Below are positions 59,333 through 64,000 of a stretch of DNA of 64,000 nucleotides, piece by piece. The DNA is from Asaia sp. W19 (lineage in GTDB: Bacteria > Pseudomonadota > Alphaproteobacteria > Acetobacterales > Acetobacteraceae). Each line of letters opens with the position of its first letter. Position 1 is the first letter of the stretch. The notes beneath the pieces were generated by a model that was given only the letters and a program-made list of their open reading frames with translations, did no database searches and was not told the origin of the DNA. The translations under genes and the position numbers were made by a program. The stretch spans positions 102,870-166,869 of the forward strand of contig NZ_PNQZ01000043.1 of NCBI RefSeq assembly GCF_003994335.1, given 5' to 3'.

Positions 59333-61169
59333 TATCCGCGATGCGGTACTGCGCGCCGATCGGGCGTTTCAGGTCATTGACGGGGGCCGCCAGGATGGCG
59401 AGCGCAAGGGCGGCGGCGAACCGCCAGCCGCGCCGGAAGAAAACGAGCCCTGTCCCGTCACGGCGCTCGGCCATCTTGATGGCTCCTATTTCTTTCTCGA
59501 CCGCGTGGGCCAGCTGCGCGTGCTGACAGCGCGCCAGGTCGGATCACGCCACGACTTGCTCGGCTTGTTCGCCGGGGATGATGGATGGCTGCGGATGGCC
59601 TTCCCGAAAAAGGCGCAATGCAAGATCAAGGATAAGGACGGCCAGGAAACCACCGAGGAAAAGGTGGTCGATTTCCGAATCAATTCAGTAGCCAGCTACT
59701 TACAGGCCGAATGCGCCCAGGCCGGGCTTTTCGGGTCGCATATCATGATCCGTAAACCTGGCGTATGGCCCGCCGAGAACGGGCTGCCGGTAGTCCATTG
59801 CGGCGATACCGTGATGATTGGCGATCGGCTGGAGAAGGCAGGAACACGCACGGGGAATCAGGTATGGGCCGCCGCGCCCCCATCGCCCCGGCCTGCGCGC
59901 CCTTGCGGCCCGGAGGAAGGCCGCTATCTGCTCGAGCATATCCGCAGGCTCTGGAATTTTCGCACGCCGGGCGGCGAGATTGCGGTGCTCGGGCTACTGG
60001 CCTGCGCCTATTACGGGGCGTCGATCCCGTGGCGGCCTGCCGGGTTTCTGATCGGCGGGGCCGGGTCGGGCAAATCATCGCTGCTGCGCGTGCTTCAGGC
60101 GGCCTCGCCGCTTCATGTGTTTGTGAATGACACGTCGAAAGCCGGGCTCGAGCAGAGGCTCGACGGGCGCGCCATGCCTGCTTTCATTGATGAGGCGTCC
60201 GATCGAGAGGACCAGCGCGGCGCGCGTGCCCTTCTCGATCTCGTGCTCTCATCCACAGGCGGCGAGGGCACGAAAGGCGTGCGCGGCGGCAAGGATGGCG
60301 TGGCCCGGAGTATCGAGGTAGTCGGCTCCATCATCATGGCCTCGATCAACCCGCCAGACATGCAAGCGCAGCATCTGGGGCGCTTCGTGATCATCGACCT
60401 CGCCAAGGCAGAGGAAGGGGCCGACCATTCCACCGAGCATCGCGATCTTGCCAGCTGGGCACGCGAGCACGGGGCGGCGCTTTGGGGGCGAGCCCTTGCC
60501 GGATGGGAGCGCCACCGCGCCGCGCTGGCAATCTTCCGGGCAGCGCTACTCGAGAGCGGTTGTCAGCCTCGCGAGATGGATCAGCTCGGCGCGATCCTTG
60601 CGGGCTGGTGGGTTATGACAGAGGATTCGATCCCGGACGAACGCGGCGCGCAAATAGGAATCGGTGCTTTATCAGAATTTGTACGTGACGCCGAAGACGT
60701 TACGACGCAAGATGCGCCGACCCGCATGATCAATCACCTACTGACGCAACTTGTCATGGTGCAGAGATCGACAGAGAGGAAATCTATAGCTGACCTTATC
60801 GAGCGCCTTCTCGAAAAAGACAGTGGCCAAGGGCCGGATCTCGATCCGCTCTCGCGCTCTGTTGCGGACGAAGTGCTCGGGCAATTTGGCATGCGGGTCA
60901 TACGTGCCGATGCGCCCAAGGCGCGAAGCGGTTCCCCACCGCCCCGTGAGTCTGAAGGCGCAGGCATCTGGTTCGCCCAGAGTAACGCCATGCTGACCAG
61001 GCTATTCGATGATACGCCATTCGCCGGTCAACGCTGGCTCTATGAACTGCGGCGGCTTGAGTCGGCGCGCAGCCCCAAGCGCAAGGTCAAGATCGGCTCG
61101 ATGACTCCCGCCCGTTGTATATGGGTGACGGCGGTTGAACTCGGCTTCGGGGTTGATGAAAATGCCTAA
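59319..61169 (+). CDS. Phage/plasmid replication ATPase (helicase-like)
   Basis: About 616 residues. A variable N-terminus precedes a P-loop ATPase core with Walker A GGAGSGKSSLL (about residue 245) and Walker B AFIDEAS, then TSKAGLEQRL and GSIIMASINPP further on. It resembles the helicase half of primase-helicase pairs. ATG at 59319 (MQSNDIRDAV) follows AAGGA. It lies between the primase and the iteron-like array. Confidence 0.7.
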   Translation: MQSNDIRDAVLRADRAFQVIDGGRQDGERKGGGEPPAAPEENEPCPVTALGHLDGSYFFLDRVGQLRVLTARQVGSRHDLLGLFAGDDGWLRMAFPKKAQCKIKDKDGQETTEEKVVDFRINSVASYLQAECAQAGLFGSHIMIRKPGVWPAENGLPVVHCGDTVMIGDRLEKAGTRTGNQVWAAAPPSPRPARPCGPEEGRYLLEHIRRLWNFRTPGGEIAVLGLLACAYYGASIPWRPAGFLIGGAGSGKSSLLRVLQAASPLHVFVNDTSKAGLEQRLDGRAMPAFIDEASDREDQRGARALLDLVLSSTGGEGTKGVRGGKDGVARSIEVVGSIIMASINPPDMQAQHLGRFVIIDLAKAEEGADHSTEHRDLASWAREHGAALWGRALAGWERHRAALAIFRAALLESGCQPREMDQLGAILAGWWVMTEDSIPDERGAQIGIGALSEFVRDAEDVTTQDAPTRMINHLLTQLVMVQRSTERKSIADLIERLLEKDSGQGPDLDPLSRSVADEVLGQFGMRVIRADAPKARSGSPPPRESEGAGIWFAQSNAMLTRLFDDTPFAGQRWLYELRRLESARSPKRKVKIGSMTPARCIWVTAVELGFGVDENA

Positions 61170-61191
61170 GTCATTGATTTTGCGGCATTCA

Positions 61192-61426
61192 AACGTAGCC
61201 AAACGTAGCCCGAAGGTAGCCAAAAACTTACTGTAATAACAGTAACGTAGCCAAGGTAGCCAACGTAGCCACCATTTTCGTTCGTATAGGGTCACTCTTC
61301 CAACGGTCGAATTGCGCTCTTTGCTGCCCTGAATAGTGGCTACGTTGGCTACCTTGGCTACCTTTATTATAAGTTATTGATATATCTATATAAAGAACGT
61401 AGCCAAGTAAGTAGCAAAACGTAGCC
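61192..61426. repeat. Iteron-like array, candidate replication origin
   Basis: Eleven 9-mers AA[C/G]GTAGCC in 235 non-coding bases: eight on the plus strand (61192, 61202, 61213, 61244, 61253, 61262, 61396, 61418) and three on the minus (61338, 61347, 61356). Seven read AACGTAGCC and four AAGGTAGCC. Two blocks of three abutting copies face each other as 29-bp arms with one mismatch (61244-61272 and 61336-61364). Between the arms and the last copies is a 35-base stretch with 31 A/T (61363-61397). Directly behind the primase-ATPase pair, it looks like the element's origin. Confidence 0.75.
61228..61245. repeat. Short inverted repeat inside the array
   Basis: TTACTGT-AATA-ACAGTAA, a perfect 7-bp dyad between the third and fourth 9-mers. 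It may be a separate protein site at the origin. Confidence 0.5.
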
Positions 61427-61463
61427 AGCCCTCTTTTTGTAATTTTATTACCCGAGGCCTGAC

Positions 61464-61907
61464 ATGACCCCAGATTACGTTCTTTTCGATCACTCCCGCG
61501 ATATTGCCGATCAGGTTGCGGAGTGGCTCGCCGAAGCAGCGGATACGCTCGCCGCCCTTCCTGCCACGGGCACAAGGCCAAGCACGCATTGCGTCAAGTG
61601 GCCCGATGTCGTGTTCGACCCAGAGGATCTGGACTGGTTCCGCGAACTGGAGGCGTTCATGCCGCCGCCAACCGCCGAGCAGATCAGGCGTATGGATATC
61701 GCCCTCTCCTGGCTCTCCCTGCTCGACGCCTCACAGATCAGACTGCGCCGGGTCATCAACATGAGGCTGATTGTTCATCCGATATCGGGCTGCAATCGCT
61801 GGGGATGGGGAAAGATAGCCGGGAAACTGGGCGTTGCCGAGCCGACCGCCAAGAGATGGCATCGCCAAGGATGCGAGGCTATCGGAAAGAAAATCATGGC
61901 GCGTTGA
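61464..61907 (+). CDS. DUF6362 family phage protein
   Basis: A 147-residue protein with a C-terminal HTH-like part (WGWGKIAGKLGVAEPTAKRW, then HRQGCEAIGKKI). Family DUF6362 is often found near phage packaging genes; a role in late-gene control is possible but unproven. It lies right after the iteron array. Confidence 0.65.
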   Translation: MTPDYVLFDHSRDIADQVAEWLAEAADTLAALPATGTRPSTHCVKWPDVVFDPEDLDWFRELEAFMPPPTAEQIRRMDIALSWLSLLDASQIRLRRVINMRLIVHPISGCNRWGWGKIAGKLGVAEPTAKRWHRQGCEAIGKKIMAR

Positions 61908-62440
61908 TTTTTAATGTTGCTTTTGTTGGTTTTTGCAGTATTTCAAGTGGCATTCTCGCGAGACGATTAGCTTAAAGGCTAGACGTCTTTTTTCTGCCTA
62001 GATACTAGATGCACCAACTAACATTTCGGTCGCTCCTCCTGAGAAGCGCACAGGGCTGTCTTCATCTTCTCCAGTCCGTTCACCGTTTGTTTACGCCTGA
62101 TCGAGGCACGCGAAAGCGGCGAATTTTGTCCTGTCCAATAGCTCAGCCTATCGACCGATTGGACGTGGCATTCAGTCCTGATACCGCTAATTGGGGTCAT
62201 AGGCTTGCAAAAATGGGCGACAAGCGCCTGAGTACTCGACCAATTTTGGGCTCACATTTCTGAGAATAGCGGGAAATCGAATTCAAATTCGACATCAACC
62301 ACCTCACAGCTAAAGCCTAGCCTCAAAAAAGCCTGCGCAGCGAACGCTAGAAAAATCCACTGCGCGCCATCCTTCACTTTCTAAAATAATCAATGTGCAC
62401 ATGTCAGCTATTTTGCTTTCCTGTGTGCGCGTAGTTTAGG
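61908..62440. other. Intergenic region before the FRG gene
   Basis: About 530 bases with no supportable gene; 62009-62263 is open but looks non-coding. It contains the palindrome TCGAATT-CA-AATTCGA at 62277-62292. It probably holds the ends of the two converging transcripts. Confidence 0.45.
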
Positions 62441-63316
62441 TTATTCAAAGTTAGAATACCTACTCCTTATGCGTTTAGCTGCCCTTTCCAGGTCAGGAAA
62501 AATAGCACTATCAGTAATACCAAGGAGTTCTATTTCACGACGAAGACGAGTTTTTGATTTAGCTGGTATTCTTATTTTATATTCCAATATAGGCTTTCCG
62601 CTCTGTGTGTTATCATAAAACAGTCCAAACATCATAAATCCTCCTGATTGCGCAATTATTCTTGGATTATTCAATTTTGGATGAACATAGTAATTTCCGA
62701 GCAAATCGGATGGATCTATTTTCGGTTCGAAATATGGCTTTTCTTGACGAATAAAGTGTAGAAGTCGCTTAGATACGTCGTAATCATGGTTAAAGTTTCT
62801 AATCCAGTATTTTTGCTCTTGCACCACAAGCAATTCAAAAGCCGTGAAAAGATCGTCTTTATCTTTGGCTGTCAAATTTGAAAGATTTGCTAAGCAGCTT
62901 ATAGTATCGCTATCGTAAAATTTTTGCTTTTCCTCGGGTACAGAGTAACAAATGATCGATCCATCTTTATCCTGAGAATCCGTGGCAAAATAGAGCGCAA
63001 TAAGCGGGTTTCTAGTCACGTCTAGCAATCTCGTGGGCAATCCGAAATGCTGCATTCTGACTAGCCGATCAAACATTGTTCCATCTTTGGAAAATTCTTC
63101 GGGATGTATTGTTATTAATTCCCTGATAGCTGACTTTTCGTTGTCAAGAAGCTGCGCATTATCGTCTCTAAGCAAGGAAGGTATATTTTTCCATTCGTAG
63201 CTTCCCTGCCCTCTGTAACACTTCAGGTCTTCGTATTTTTCCGTATAGTCAAATATTACCTGAAGAAAGTCCTCTGTTCTCTTCACATCGACAAATATTT
63301 CTTCGAATCCTTGCAT
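62441..63316 (-). CDS. FRG-domain protein (cargo, possible defence gene)
   Basis: About 291 residues, clearly AT-richer than its surroundings, on the strand opposite to its neighbours. The FRG motifs are present: CYRGQGSYEWKNIPSLLRD near residue 35 and MQHFGLPTRLLDVTRNPL near 90. The family is related to ADP-ribosyl-transferase-like folds and is often seen in defence islands and prophage cargo; no activity is proven. The start at 63316 is chosen because GGAG lies six bases before it. The composition points to recent gain. Confidence 0.82.
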   Translation of the reverse strand: MQGFEEIFVDVKRTEDFLQVIFDYTEKYEDLKCYRGQGSYEWKNIPSLLRDDNAQLLDNEKSAIRELITIHPEEFSKDGTMFDRLVRMQHFGLPTRLLDVTRNPLIALYFATDSQDKDGSIICYSVPEEKQKFYDSDTISCLANLSNLTAKDKDDLFTAFELLVVQEQKYWIRNFNHDYDVSKRLLHFIRQEKPYFEPKIDPSDLLGNYYVHPKLNNPRIIAQSGGFMMFGLFYDNTQSGKPILEYKIRIPAKSKTRLRREIELLGITDSAIFPDLERAAKRIRSRYSNFE

Positions 63317-63370
63317 ATTACACTCCATTTTATCATATCAATCAGAAGCTATAAAGAAATCATAGCATAA

Positions 63371-63697
63371 ATGCCTAAAATGTCTCTTCTCACTTCGTGT
63401 GCAAAAGTGCGACCTTTAGATGTCGCGATTGCGAGCCTCGGATCCAAATCTCCCGATTGTGTCTATCTAAAACGCGAATGGCGTAGCCTTATCTCCTGCC
63501 TTCTGGCCCAACGTGGCCGACGCTGCGAGGTCTGCGGCCGCACCGGATGCCGGATCTTCGGCGATCATATCCATGAACTGAAAGACGGCGGCGCACCGCT
63601 TGATCCGGGCAATATCCGGCTGCTCTGCGGCTCCTGCCACAGCACCAAGACGGCCCGCGTCCGGGCCATCCGCACCCGCGAAACCCCGACCCGCTGA
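63371..63697 (+). CDS. HNH endonuclease
   Basis: A 108-residue phage HNH nuclease. The zinc pairs (CEVCG and CGSCH) frame the catalytic core DHIHELKDGG with NIRLLC. Such genes often stand just before terminase and help in DNA packaging. The second ATG at 63380 is an alternative start. Confidence 0.88.
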   Translation: MPKMSLLTSCAKVRPLDVAIASLGSKSPDCVYLKREWRSLISCLLAQRGRRCEVCGRTGCRIFGDHIHELKDGGAPLDPGNIRLLCGSCHSTKTARVRAIRTRETPTR

Positions 63698-63813
63698 CCC
63701 CGAGGGGGCGGGTCGAAAGTCCGACCGGACCCTACCCCCGCAACCGCGCAAGGCTCAGCCGCAGATTTTCCGGTCTATCAAGGAAATCAAGTTATCAAGG
63801 AAAGGGAGCATAA

Positions 63814-64000
63814 ATGGCTCACGGTGGCGCGCGTCCTGGCGCCGGACGCAAAAAGGGCAGCCGGAACAAGAAGCAGGTGGACTGGAACGGCCCGCTCGTG
63901 GTCGATCCTTCGGCGCTTGCACCCGGCCTCGATGCCCTGAGCGGTATGAGCCCGCAGCAACTCGAGGCCTGCTCACCGCTCACTTTCCTCACGCATATCT
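63814..64000 (+). CDS. Terminase small subunit-like protein (partial)
   Basis: The first 62 codons, open to the window end. The opening GGARPGAGRKKGSRNKKQ is typical of small terminase subunits that bind the phage pac/cos site. ATG follows AAGGGAG by six bases. The gene is cut by the edge. Confidence 0.75.
   Translation, partial: MAHGGARPGAGRKKGSRNKKQVDWNGPLVVDPSALAPGLDALSGMSPQQLEACSPLTFLTHI

Larger units (their letters stand above)
53131..64000. mobile_element. Integrative element / prophage, left part
   Basis: The element starts at tRNA-Cys and runs past the window. Gene order is that of a temperate phage: int, xis, leftward small genes, repressor, cro, regulators, primase/ATPase, replication-origin candidate, HNH nuclease, small terminase. 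The far attachment site and structural genes are outside the window, so its size and whether it is intact cannot be judged. Confidence 0.82.

Noticed and set aside
61192..61426. CRISPR array
   Set aside because: Units are 9 bases, in both orientations, without spacers of even length.
62009..62263. 84-codon frame before the FRG gene
   Set aside because: No ribosome site, no domain, composition not coding-like.

Overview
The window looks like a chromosomal segment of an acetic acid bacterium (Acetobacteraceae, Alphaproteobacteria). This is inferred from gene content: a dnaA-dnaN-recF block, an alphaproteobacterial-type SOS box (GTTC-N7-GTTC) in front of lexA, a guaB-rsmB pair, a Hint-domain surface protein of the kind common in this family, and a periplasmic hydrolase whose catalytic residues match the alpha-amino acid ester hydrolases first described in Acetobacter. 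The genus cannot be fixed from the sequence alone.

Positions 1-53150 are ordinary, gene-dense, GC-rich core genome. From left to right: an OsmC protein and a DUF3429 membrane protein; eno-ftsB; rpmG and lexA; a MocR-type regulator divergent from an EamA exporter; a lipoprotein, pgsA and uvrC; a dipeptidase, xth, an OmpR-type regulator and an L,D-transpeptidase; a probable guaB-rsmB-antiporter operon; a glycerophosphotransferase-like gene; dnaA-dnaN-recF, rpsT and mutM; ubiE-coaBC-dut running into a two-gene ABC importer; the Hint-domain protein; msrA and the ester hydrolase; ilvD; a small cell-envelope block (secreted protein, porin, pseudo-aspartic-protease, exported DUF1868 protein); a DUF1835 gene broken by one in-frame TAG; a TonB siderophore receptor; a 1-kb gap with no gene; valS; and a TolC protein.

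At 53079-53152 lies tRNA-Cys(GCA), and directly behind it a temperate-phage-like integrative element begins and runs past the right edge. Its left arm is a seven-gene leftward operon ending in xis and the tyrosine integrase, tied together by five successive 4-bp ATGA overlaps. In the middle is an immunity region: an XRE repressor (leftward), a Cro/YdaS-like gene (rightward), and four copies of a 19-bp dyad, ATGTCG-N7-CGACAT, two in front of the int operon and two between repressor and cro. The right arm holds small HTH regulators, a Toprim primase and an ATPase. They are followed by a 235-bp array of eleven 9-mers (AA[C/G]GTAGCC) in both orientations with a very AT-rich stretch, a strong candidate for the element's replication origin. 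After it come DUF6362, an AT-rich FRG-domain cargo gene on the opposite strand (possible defence gene), an HNH nuclease, and the start of a small terminase gene cut by the window end.

The immunity operators plus the iteron-like origin, with the FRG cargo gene, form the most novel part of the window. The proposed wiring is that one repressor dimer silences both the integration/excision operon and the replication operon; this is inference from operator positions.
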